DNA of 16,380 nucleotides from the NCBI GenBank assembly GCA_009926525.1, contig RFOR01000004.1, forward strand, positions 1-16,380, in the 5' to 3' direction. Under the pieces are notes generated by a model, which was given only the letters and a program-made list of their open reading frames with translations, was not told the origin of the DNA and searched no databases. Position numbers and translations under genes: made by a program. The DNA comes from Methylophilaceae bacterium (lineage in GTDB: Bacteria > Pseudomonadota > Gammaproteobacteria > Burkholderiales > Methylophilaceae). Below are positions 1 to 6,682 of the stretch, piece by piece (positions within the stretch are counted from its first letter, which is position 1; the number at the start of each line of letters is the position of its first letter).

Positions 1-2
1 CT

Positions 3-2333
3 ACTCAACACAGTCTACGTTTTAACTTGCATTATGCAAGTTATGAGGTGAGTGCTCTAAAGCGTCTGGCCCAAAGACACGGGATGTATGAGCAAGAAGT
101 GTCCTGGCTAATTGCAACAGATCGGCTGGTTGACATGTTCAACATAGTTAGAAACTCTTTGATTATCGGTGAAGAGAGTTATTCGATTAAGAAGCTGGAG
201 CGTCATTACAAATTTATTCGTTCGTCAGATGTGACAAAGGCCACAGCGAGTATCGATGAGTATGACCGATGGAGGGAGTTAGACCAGTTGTCTAAGCACC
301 CAGGTATCGACCCGGTCGAGAGAGCCAAAGCCCAGAGTGAAGCAGCGCAGATCTATGCAGAACTCAGGCTCTATAACCTTGAAGACGTTTGGTCTACCAG
401 AGAGCTTTACCGTTGGCTAGAAGGAATGGAAGGAGCGTGCTCCAAATATGGATTGTCTGAACCAGGCGATTCAGATGAGGAGGATGGGGATCGCGCCCTA
501 ACCAATAAAGAGATCGAGCTAGCTGAACTTCACGCTCAAACTCAAGAACTATTCGACAAAGTTGAGGGTTGGGAATGGGGTAAAGACCTAGAAGCTGATT
601 ACAGAGCAACTGTTTGGCTAGCTCTCACACACTCAATACTTTTCTATAAACGCGAAGACGTCATGTTTTGGGCAGACATAGCCATCAAAGTTCTGATGGA
701 TGACGAGATGCTTTCTCGGGACAGAACTGCCGCTTCAATTACAGAAGTAACCGAAGTCTCGAGAGAAGTCAAGACTGGGCGAGACGGCACAGCAAAGCAA
801 ATTGTCACATACACCGCACAGCTCTCGGATGGTGACTTCTTCATCCCGAAAAAGCGTATGAGTATCATTACCCGTTACCGGTCAGAGGGTAAGAGACAAA
901 ATAGAGATTACGGTGAGGTTGTCGAATTCTTAGAAGGGTCTTTGACCTTTACTCGACGAGTCCGAAAAGGGTCAGACAGATTCATTCCTGATGCAATCAT
1001 TGACGTTACTTCTTTTTCAACTGTTGCAAAACAAAGAGAGCTAACAAATCTTGCCAATGGCATCGCTAAGGCTTGGGGTTCTCCGCTCAATCCTGCTCCG
1101 AATGATCCTGCGATTATGGATTTATTAATGCGTAGACCTCCCAAGCTAAAGTCTTTGAACTCTTTACCGACTCCTGATCCGGATAACTACCTACCTTCAG
1201 TGATAGCGGCTGTTGAGGATTTGGATAATTCTGTTCTAGCTATTCAAGGCCCTCCTGGTTCTGGAAAGACTTATCTTGCTTCACGCACTATTGCTCATCT
1301 AATTGCTGCCGGTAAAACAGTTGCAGTCACTGCTACTTCACATTCTGCAATCGATAATGTTCTACAAGCCTGTGTCGAAGCTGGAGTCCCCATTGAGTTA
1401 ATAATGAAAGCACAGAAAGACGCACCCCCTCAGGTGTGGGAAATCAAGGACACCTCTCCTGCCGCTACCTGGGTGCGGAAACAAGATGGTGCTTTCCTAA
1501 TAGCTGGAACTTCATACTTCTTCAGCAATGAAAGAGTCCGAGAGCGACAAGTAGATTACCTATTCGTAGATGAGGCGGCACAGTACTCACTTGTTGATTG
1601 CATGGCTGTTAGCGGCTTTGCTAAGAACATAGTCCTTATGGGGGATCCGCAACAGCTTGCTCAAGTAGTTACCGCCGTACACCCAGGTGGAGTTGAGAAC
1701 TCTGCTTTAGGTCACTACATGGGAGACCATTCGATTCTCCCTCCAAACATGGGTTACTTCATTGAAGTCACCAGAAGATTGCATCCAGAGGTCAACCACG
1801 CAGTAAGTTGGTTGGCTTACGAAGGGAAATTGAGATCTCACCCGTCAACTGTTACTAACAAGATTGATGGACATGAACAGGGATTGATTACTATTCCAGT
1901 CCCACACATTGGTAATTCCACTTCAAGTGAAGAGGAGGCGTTGACTGTTGTGAAGTTGGTTGAATCTCTTCACGCGAGAAAAGATCCTTCCAATGTTCTA
2001 GTCGTGGCAGCCTATAACGCGCAGGTAGATCTCATCAGGCAGAAACTGAACGACGCCGGGTTTGAAGATGTAATGGTGGGAACTGTCGACAAGTTCCAGG
2101 GACGAGAAGGCATGGCAGTCATCTACAGCTTTGCCGCATCATCCAGCATGGATGCTCCAAGAGGCTTGGAGTTCCTTTTAGACAGGAACAGGTTGAATGT
2201 TGCGATTAGCCGGGCTAAGGCCACTTGCTACCTAGTTTTCAGTGAAACCCTATTGCAAAGCCAATTTAGGACTGTTGCTGAAGTCAAAGCAATTAGCCGT
2301 CTAGCTGGGCTTCTGGAGATTGCCGCTAAATAG
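3..2333 (+). CDS. TM0106-type RecB-like nuclease / SF1 DNA helicase, 5'-truncated by window edge
   Basis: Predicted DNA-processing enzyme joining an RNase H-fold nuclease domain to a superfamily 1 DNA2/NAM7-like helicase. The frame is open to the left edge with no stop, so the first in-frame TTG (27) is not a convincing start and the N-terminal nuclease part is missing. The opening residues (HYASYEVSALKRL, then SYSIKKLE, then YNLEDVWST near residue 116 counted from the TTG) match the end of the nuclease domain in the TM0106 family as I know it. Helicase motifs follow in order: Walker A GPPGSGKT (nt 1248-1271), Walker B DEAA (1569-1580), GDPQQLAQV, then VGTVDKFQGRE and LNVAISRAK near the C-terminus. 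Motif order and spacing look intact, so it is probably functional. This domain combination is common in Actinobacteria, which is one reason the left half is assigned there. The 3' end overlaps the next gene tail-to-tail by 8 nt. The precise biological role is not known to me. Confidence 0.85.
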   Translation, partial: TQHSLRFNLHYASYEVSALKRLAQRHGMYEQEVSWLIATDRLVDMFNIVRNSLIIGEESYSIKKLERHYKFIRSSDVTKATASIDEYDRWRELDQLSKHPGIDPVERAKAQSEAAQIYAELRLYNLEDVWSTRELYRWLEGMEGACSKYGLSEPGDSDEEDGDRALTNKEIELAELHAQTQELFDKVEGWEWGKDLEADYRATVWLALTHSILFYKREDVMFWADIAIKVLMDDEMLSRDRTAASITEVTEVSREVKTGRDGTAKQIVTYTAQLSDGDFFIPKKRMSIITRYRSEGKRQNRDYGEVVEFLEGSLTFTRRVRKGSDRFIPDAIIDVTSFSTVAKQRELTNLANGIAKAWGSPLNPAPNDPAIMDLLMRRPPKLKSLNSLPTPDPDNYLPSVIAAVEDLDNSVLAIQGPPGSGKTYLASRTIAHLIAAGKTVAVTATSHSAIDNVLQACVEAGVPIELIMKAQKDAPPQVWEIKDTSPAATWVRKQDGAFLIAGTSYFFSNERVRERQVDYLFVDEAAQYSLVDCMAVSGFAKNIVLMGDPQQLAQVVTAVHPGGVENSALGHYMGDHSILPPNMGYFIEVTRRLHPEVNHAVSWLAYEGKLRSHPSTVTNKIDGHEQGLITIPVPHIGNSTSSEEEALTVVKLVESLHARKDPSNVLVVAAYNAQVDLIRQKLNDAGFEDVMVGTVDKFQGREGMAVIYSFAASSSMDAPRGLEFLLDRNRLNVAISRAKATCYLVFSETLLQSQFRTVAEVKAISRLAGLLEIAAK

Positions 2334-2586
2334 GTTCTTTCCCGCACTCAAACATATCTACCCGGTGCTTACAAGACTTATCAAACACAATCCAGCTACC
2401 TTTAGGCGCTGCTTTGGCAGCGCTGGCATGCTGGTCACACATGAACTCGAACTGGCCGCAAGGACAGATAAGTCTGTGAGTCGCTGTGCCTTCACAGTCT
2501 TTATAGTCACAGGTGACGCTGAAGCTGAGATGGTCTATAAGCCTTAGATCATCTTTTACTTTGGTTCCGCTACCCGATGCTGGCAT
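2326..2586 (-). CDS. small Cys/His-rich putative zinc-binding protein
   Basis: An 86-residue protein of unknown function. It has paired cysteines in a zinc-ribbon-like pattern: CDYKDC, then CPCG, then CDQH, and later CKH and FEC. Two CxxC/CxxH-type knuckles are plausible metal ligands. The ATG at 2584-2586 is preceded on its own strand by AGAAAGG about 6 nt upstream, a good ribosome binding site, which argues for a real gene and against the overlapping + strand frame (2320-2547). It is antisense to and converges with the helicase gene, sharing 8 nt at the stops. There is no signal peptide or membrane segment, so it is probably cytoplasmic. The family name is not recognised; a binding or regulatory role is only a guess. 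Confidence 0.7.
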   Translation of the reverse strand: MPASGSGTKVKDDLRLIDHLSFSVTCDYKDCEGTATHRLICPCGQFEFMCDQHASAAKAAPKGSWIVFDKSCKHRVDMFECGKEPI

Positions 2587-2842
2587 CTTGGCCTTTCTTC
2601 TTTGAATAGTCTAAAAGCCCGTTTCCCGATTCTCCCTGCAACGGCAGAATAGCAATGCTTTTGCCCAAGCCCTCGTTGGGGCCTTAGTTTCAGGGACGAG
2701 GTCCTTCTATTTATAGCCAAAAGACAAGGAAAACAGGGGATTAACTCAGATTATTCCCTATTGAGAACATCCATCTTTGCAGGTAAGTTTAGAGACGTTG
2801 TGCAAAACACCATGCGGGAACGCATCGACTGGGAGGTCACTC
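2587..2842. promoter_or_regulatory. divergent intergenic region upstream of the cassette
   Basis: This 256 bp gap separates divergently transcribed genes (2586 leftward, 2843 rightward), so promoters for both should lie here. I could not pick a convincing -35/-10 pair. Two small inverted repeats are visible: CCTCGT (2671-2676) with ACGAGG (2696-2701), and ATGCG-GGAA-CGCAT (2812-2825). The second is a 5-bp stem with a GNRA-type loop, ending 5 nt before the ribosome binding site of the next gene. No tRNA or small RNA could be confirmed. Confidence 0.35.
2831..2837 (+). promoter_or_regulatory. ribosome binding site that fixes the 2843 start
   Basis: GGGAGGT lies 5 nt before the ATG at 2843 and is the strongest Shine-Dalgarno-like site in the left half. 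It selects that ATG over the in-frame TTG at 2777, which has no such site. Confidence 0.75.
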
Positions 2843-3445
2843 ATGGCGGCAAAGGCTTCATTTAATAACCCAAGTGTTCCGAAGAAGCTCTATTACTGCG
2901 AGATCCTCAAGATCCGCAGAATGGGTCGACGCGATGCAAAGAAGATGCAGGGGCTGAAGGACTTTACTCGCACCCAAGCCATCAACGAATTTGAGTCATA
3001 CTCGCAGCGTGGTGAAATTGCACTAAACGACTGGCTGCTTAGAGTCTCTTCTCCTTACGTGACAGGTAACTCAAGAATTGAAGCAGAACTAGACCTATTG
3101 TTTGTGAAGATTGACAAGCAAAAGGCGAGCATGGGTAAGACCGGTCGCGAACAGAAGGCTGCCACTCTGCGCCTAGCTGCCCTCGAGCAAGAGATGTCTG
3201 ACCTAAGAAGCCAATACTCTTCAAACAAGGAAACCGGTCTTGCACTTATTAGACGTGCTGATGAAGTTAAGCCTCTCTGGGAAAACCTATACAGACTAAA
3301 GGGTTCTATTTACAACCAGTCCAGAGCTAGAAAGCTCAAGGCAGATGTTGAAGCAGCAGCAGCTGAGTTACCTGTATACAGAGTTCACCCTTCAGTCGAA
3401 CTAGACCAGTTTGACAAAGAGCTTCCAGAGAGAAAAACCAAATAA
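2843..3445 (+). CDS. coiled-coil protein of unknown function, first gene of the cassette
   Basis: A soluble, charged 200-residue protein that I do not recognise. The start is the ATG at 2843 because of the GGGAGGT site just upstream; a longer frame from a TTG at 2777 lacks support. The N-terminal ~70 residues are basic and compact. Residues ~80-175 are rich in Lys, Glu, Ala, Leu and Gln with heptad-like spacing and probably form a long coiled coil. There is no signal peptide or membrane span. The next gene begins 3 nt after its stop and that one overlaps a lipoprotein gene by 8 nt, so the three are almost certainly one transcript. The product may be a cytoplasmic partner of the membrane coiled-coil protein; that is inferred from arrangement only. 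Arginine is often AGA, as elsewhere in the left half. Confidence 0.75.
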   Translation: MAAKASFNNPSVPKKLYYCEILKIRRMGRRDAKKMQGLKDFTRTQAINEFESYSQRGEIALNDWLLRVSSPYVTGNSRIEAELDLLFVKIDKQKASMGKTGREQKAATLRLAALEQEMSDLRSQYSSNKETGLALIRRADEVKPLWENLYRLKGSIYNQSRARKLKADVEAAAAELPVYRVHPSVELDQFDKELPERKTK

Positions 3446-3448
3446 CCC

Positions 3449-4636
3449 ATGGCTGACCTATTCTGGCGCATTCGCGTCAAGAGGAGAGCTCGCAAGATTC
3501 TGCTAGCGCTTCCAGATTTACCTTCAGATATCGATGACAACGTTTTTATCGCTTTAGGTACACAAGCAGCTGAAGCTGACAAAAATTCAAAAGCCTACGA
3601 CGAATTCCTGTTCTCCGAAGAAGGCTATGAGCAGATGCCTTATGAGGACAGCGTCCAAGAAATACTGTCCTTGCAGCAGGCCAGAACTCCTGAGCGTAAG
3701 GGACGTGCAGAACTCCCTCTTCGAATGGTTATTGAATACATCGAAAAACTCATTGAAGTACACAAACGCCATGTTGTTGATGCTGAAGCAGAGCGCGACG
3801 CGATCAAGCAGCAAATTGTTGAGGAATCAGAGATTCTTACCGGTTCTAAAAAGGGTGAGCATGGCGGTTTTTGGGAAGGAGTCGCTCCTGACACCACTTC
3901 ACGATGGAAGCACATCACAGGCGTGCTTAGAGAATGGGCAACTTTAGTTCTCGTTGCTGCAGCTGATGCTTTGGTTGTCTTCCTCTCGCTAAGAACTATT
4001 ACTAGCAACCAGGATGAGGCTCTTATGCTTTCGGCTCCTGCAATTGGTGTTCAAATTCTTTTCCCACACTTAGTCGGTAAGGCTATTGCTGACGCTAGAA
4101 GCAAAAACTCTAGAAGCGTCAAAGACTGGATTATCGCTGGTGTAGTAATGGCCGCTTGGGGAGGCTACGTCTACGGTATGACAGTGCTTCGTTTCAACTT
4201 GATGATGGACTTCTACGTAACCCGATATAACAAACCGATGCCTGATGACATCCAGATTGCTGTCTTTATTTTCAGCTTGTTGATCCTTATCGGTCTTGGT
4301 CTTTGGATTTTGATTAGGTCGATGAATAGCAACCCTCACAAAAGCCGATACTCACGACTGCTATTTGTTTACTTCAACAAGCTACGCGCACTCAGAGTGG
4401 CAGAATCTCGTCTACAGAAGACTGAAGCTGATCTTGAAGCCAGCCTGAAACAGCTAGCTGCTATCAGTGAGCAGTGGGACAAACGCGCAGCCAGCTACCC
4501 TCAGGTGGGCGAATCAGCCAAGGCTGTCTACAGAAGAGCCTTGGTAAATCAACAGGGAACCCCTGTCTTCACAACTGAGTACTTGCCCGAAAGTAAATTC
4601 AAAATCAAGAGATCTAGAAAGCAGAGCAATGACTAG
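3449..4636 (+). CDS. integral membrane protein with flanking coiled coils, second gene of the cassette
   Basis: A 395-residue protein of unrecognised family. Residues 1-160 are hydrophilic, with a probable helical/coiled segment around 95-130. Four hydrophobic stretches follow at about 163-185, 192-215, 227-247 and 268-290. The C-terminal ~100 residues are again charged, with a likely coiled coil near 313-350 (heptad-like run around LQKTEADLEASLKQL). By the positive-inside rule the charged ends probably face the cytoplasm. The ATG follows the previous stop by 3 nt with only a weak upstream site (AGAGAG), so translational coupling is likely. The stop overlaps the start of the lipoprotein gene by 8 nt. 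The shape, a membrane core with coiled-coil arms beside an OmpA-type lipoprotein, suggests an envelope assembly, but no known family was identified. Confidence 0.75.
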   Translation: MADLFWRIRVKRRARKILLALPDLPSDIDDNVFIALGTQAAEADKNSKAYDEFLFSEEGYEQMPYEDSVQEILSLQQARTPERKGRAELPLRMVIEYIEKLIEVHKRHVVDAEAERDAIKQQIVEESEILTGSKKGEHGGFWEGVAPDTTSRWKHITGVLREWATLVLVAAADALVVFLSLRTITSNQDEALMLSAPAIGVQILFPHLVGKAIADARSKNSRSVKDWIIAGVVMAAWGGYVYGMTVLRFNLMMDFYVTRYNKPMPDDIQIAVFIFSLLILIGLGLWILIRSMNSNPHKSRYSRLLFVYFNKLRALRVAESRLQKTEADLEASLKQLAAISEQWDKRAASYPQVGESAKAVYRRALVNQQGTPVFTTEYLPESKFKIKRSRKQSND

Positions 4637-5817
4637 CAGAACCAGTCACAAATTTGCGGCGCTTGCACTAGTGCTTCCCCTTTTTCTAACTGCCTGCGGC
4701 GGTGGCAAAGTGATTTCAGCAGATGGTCTCATCGTGAAGAAAGATGACTCACACGTTTACTGCGCGCTATCAGTGCAGAAGTCTCCGGCTCTGATCCCAT
4801 CTCAGACTGTCGCCATCCTTGCTCCAACAGATACATTCGTTGACTTTGAAACAGTTATTACAGCTTCAGAAACCGAAGTTAAGGCAACTCTTGGTGGTTC
4901 ACTGCCTAAAGCCCAATTGAAGGAAGCTAAGGGTAGAGAGTTTTCTGTTGTGCTAGCCGATGGTAACCCTAGAATGCTGTCGAAACTTTCCGTTCAACCA
5001 ATGGGTGATGCCGAGTACGACATCACCAGTGCAATTGACAGCACCTTTGGAATATTTAGACTTGCAAACAATTGCGCAGCAGGTGGTTTCAAGCGTCCAA
5101 ATGATCAAGTTGAAACCAAGCCGGAAAGCAACATCCTTAAATCGCTTAGCATTGCTGCGGATCAACTGACAATCGCTTCTGGCCCCAAAAAAATCTTCAT
5201 TCTAGGAAACGGCATTCAGACTGCTGGTGCAATTGAGATGCAGACTTTAGGTTCATTCCCAAAGAGCAAAACAACAGCCACTCTTTTGGCTAAGCGCCTA
5301 AAGGCCTCTGGCGAAATCCCAGATCTTGGTGGTGCGGAAGTTTATTGGTACGGATTAGGCCAAGTAGACGGCGTTAATCAATCTCTCTCTGAGAAGTCGA
5401 GGACTTCTCTTGAAGCTTTCTGGAGAGAAGTAATTTCTCTGGGCCATGGCAAGCTGATGGAAGTTTGTGGCCAGTGTGGAGCAGGCAGCCCACATCCACA
5501 AGCTGTCAAGGTAGCTCCAGTTGTGATACCTGAGTGCAAAACCAGATTGTACGAATCAGATGGTGTGGAATTCAAGCCAGACTCCGCTACCTTTACAAGC
5601 ATGTCTGAAGCATTAGCTTCCGCTAAATCAATTAGTGCAGCATTCAAGAGCAAGGGTTGCGATGAGATCGCTGTTACTGGATATGCCGCTGCCGGTGTTG
5701 ATAAACCTACCTATGAAAAAAAGAAGAATTCTATTGACGCTATTAACAAGACCTTGACGAAGAACCGCGCTGCTGCTTTCGGTCGCTTGATTAGACAAGC
5801 AGGATTCTCAGGCCCAA
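4629..5817 (+). other. left half of the chimera: secreted lipoprotein with OmpA-like C-terminal domain, 3' end missing
   Basis: The first 23 residues form a lipoprotein signal: basic start, hydrophobic core, lipobox LTAC with Cys23 as the lipidated residue. Residues ~175-275 (from FILGNGIQTAG, through LGGAEVYWYGLGQVDG, to SLEAFWREV) resemble a domain I recall from actinobacterial OmpA-type proteins. Residues ~310-395 look like an OmpA-family peptidoglycan-binding domain: VEFKPDSATF, then IAVTGYAAAG, then LTKNRAAAFGRLI. The ATG overlaps the stop of the membrane-protein gene by 8 nt, indicating coupling. The sequence stops resembling this family at about residue 393-397, short of where the OmpA domain should end. 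It is probably anchored to the outer face of the membrane and contacts the cell wall. Confidence 0.7.
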
Positions 5818-6581
5818 TTGTTTCAGCGAATCTAAGCGAAGCCGAACGCTTGATTAAAATTGCTGTAGCGCAAGGTGCAAAACTGATTGTGCTTCCAGAA
5901 CACTTTGCGATTATGGGCATCAAGGACACCGATAAAGTAAAAGCGAGTGAAAAAGAAGGGACTGGCCCGATTCAGCAGTTTCTTTCTAGCGCCGCTAAGA
6001 AACGTGATGTTTGGATTGTGGCTGGTTCAGTACCGCTTCAATCTGATACTAAAGACAAAATTTATAATGCTTGCATGGTCTATGACAACAAAGGAAAGTT
6101 AGTCGCGCGCTACAACAAAATTCATCTGTTTGGCCTAAACCTAGGTAACGAAAAGTATCATGAAGAATCAACCATCGTTCCAGGTAATCAAGTTGTGACA
6201 GTGGATAGTCCATTTGGCAAAATTGGATTGTCTATTTGCTACGACTTGCGGTTCCCTGAGCTTTATCGCGCCATGGATAAAGTTGATTTAATTTTAGTGC
6301 CTGCAGCTTTTACAGAAACTACTGGGAAAGCCCATTGGGAAACCTTAGTACGCGCACGTGCTATTGAAAATCTATGCTATGTTTTAGCCCCAGCACAGGG
6401 TGGCTATCATGCTTCAGGTCGTGAAACGCACGGCGACAGTATGATCGTGGACCCCTGGGGCGTAGTGCTTGACCGCTTACCTCGTGGTTCTGGCGTGGTG
6501 ATCGCATCGATGAACTTAGACTATCAGAGCAGCTTACGTAAAAGCCTACCTGCTTTACAACATCGCACTGTTTTTAAATAA
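4629..6581 (+). CDS. chimeric frame: OmpA-like lipoprotein fused in frame to a nitrilase-family hydrolase lacking its N-terminus
   Basis: One uninterrupted 650-codon frame holds two unrelated proteins. Residues 1 to ~395 are a lipoprotein with an OmpA-like end; residues ~396-650 are a carbon-nitrogen hydrolase with Glu424, Lys497 and Cys537 but without the usual first strand and start. I know of no family with this domain pair, and the order makes little sense: a surface-anchored lipoprotein leading into a cytoplasmic enzyme. Arginine codons change at the boundary: 7 AGA, 1 AGG, 1 CGT, 3 CGC before; 12 CGN and no AGA/AGG after. The upstream neighbours look actinobacterial and the downstream ones betaproteobacterial. 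I therefore read it as a join between two genomes, probably by assembly, and describe the halves separately. If annotated automatically it would wrongly be called a single hydrolase or a single OmpA protein. Confidence 0.8.
   Translation: MTSRTSHKFAALALVLPLFLTACGGGKVISADGLIVKKDDSHVYCALSVQKSPALIPSQTVAILAPTDTFVDFETVITASETEVKATLGGSLPKAQLKEAKGREFSVVLADGNPRMLSKLSVQPMGDAEYDITSAIDSTFGIFRLANNCAAGGFKRPNDQVETKPESNILKSLSIAADQLTIASGPKKIFILGNGIQTAGAIEMQTLGSFPKSKTTATLLAKRLKASGEIPDLGGAEVYWYGLGQVDGVNQSLSEKSRTSLEAFWREVISLGHGKLMEVCGQCGAGSPHPQAVKVAPVVIPECKTRLYESDGVEFKPDSATFTSMSEALASAKSISAAFKSKGCDEIAVTGYAAAGVDKPTYEKKKNSIDAINKTLTKNRAAAFGRLIRQAGFSGPIVSANLSEAERLIKIAVAQGAKLIVLPEHFAIMGIKDTDKVKASEKEGTGPIQQFLSSAAKKRDVWIVAGSVPLQSDTKDKIYNACMVYDNKGKLVARYNKIHLFGLNLGNEKYHEESTIVPGNQVVTVDSPFGKIGLSICYDLRFPELYRAMDKVDLILVPAAFTETTGKAHWETLVRARAIENLCYVLAPAQGGYHASGRETHGDSMIVDPWGVVLDRLPRGSGVVIASMNLDYQSSLRKSLPALQHRTVFK
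5812..6581 (+). other. right half of the chimera: nitrilase-superfamily carbon-nitrogen hydrolase (Nit/omega-amidase-like), 5' end missing
   Basis: Members of this superfamily hydrolyse amides or nitriles by a Glu-Lys-Cys triad. All three are visible: Glu in LPEHF (residue 424 of the fused frame), Lys in YNKIHLF (497), Cys in SICYDLRFPEL (537). The spacing of 73 and 40 residues suits the Nit1/Nit2-like branch. Recognisable similarity starts at VSANLSEAERLI, which in full-length relatives comes roughly 15 residues after the start, so the methionine, first beta strand and ribosome binding site are absent. In many betaproteobacteria a hydrolase of this type sits directly before tldD, as here, which supports this half belonging with the right-hand genes. 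The natural substrate cannot be told from sequence; deaminated glutathione or an omega-amide is plausible for the branch. Confidence 0.82.
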
Positions 6582-6617
6582 ATCTTCACCTTAAGTTTTA
6601 TATTAAAGATTTTACTT

Positions 6618-6636
6618 AGCGGGGCAATGCCCCGCT
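6618..6636 (+). terminator. hairpin after the hydrolase gene, probable terminator
   Basis: A perfect 8-bp GC-rich inverted repeat, AGCGGGGC-AAT-GCCCCGCT, lies 37 nt past the hydrolase stop. The T tract after it is poor (TCTGCTAT), so termination may be partial and some read-through into tldD is possible. Confidence 0.6.
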
Positions 6637-6682
6637 TCTGCTATATTAAACGCATCAATAAGTAATACATGAAAGTATCTGC

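Noticed and set aside
27..29. TTG as the start of the first gene
   Set aside because: The frame is open to the window edge and the sequence around it matches the interior of the TM0106 family, so the gene is simply cut.
2320..2547. 75-residue + strand frame over the Cys-rich gene
   Set aside because: No ribosome binding site or recognisable composition; the minus-strand frame has clear cysteine pairs and a good site.
2600..2690. Possible small RNA (SRP RNA-like stretch TTCTCCCTGCAAC)
   Set aside because: The diagnostic GGAAG/GCAGC domain IV motif of SRP RNA is absent, so the resemblance is superficial.
2777..2842. 22-residue N-terminal extension of the coiled-coil gene
   Set aside because: It begins at a TTG without a ribosome binding site, while GGGAGGT precedes the ATG at 2843.
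2843..5817. Zorya-like defence system (membrane coiled-coil protein plus OmpA-type protein beside a helicase)
   Set aside because: The membrane protein lacks recognisable MotA-like features, the OmpA protein is a lipoprotein rather than MotB-like, and the helicase is a separate TM0106-type gene with an opposing gene between them.
4629..6581. A genuine new fusion enzyme
   Set aside because: Both domains are incomplete at the joint, arginine codon use switches there, and the two flanks point to different phyla; an artefact is the simpler reading.
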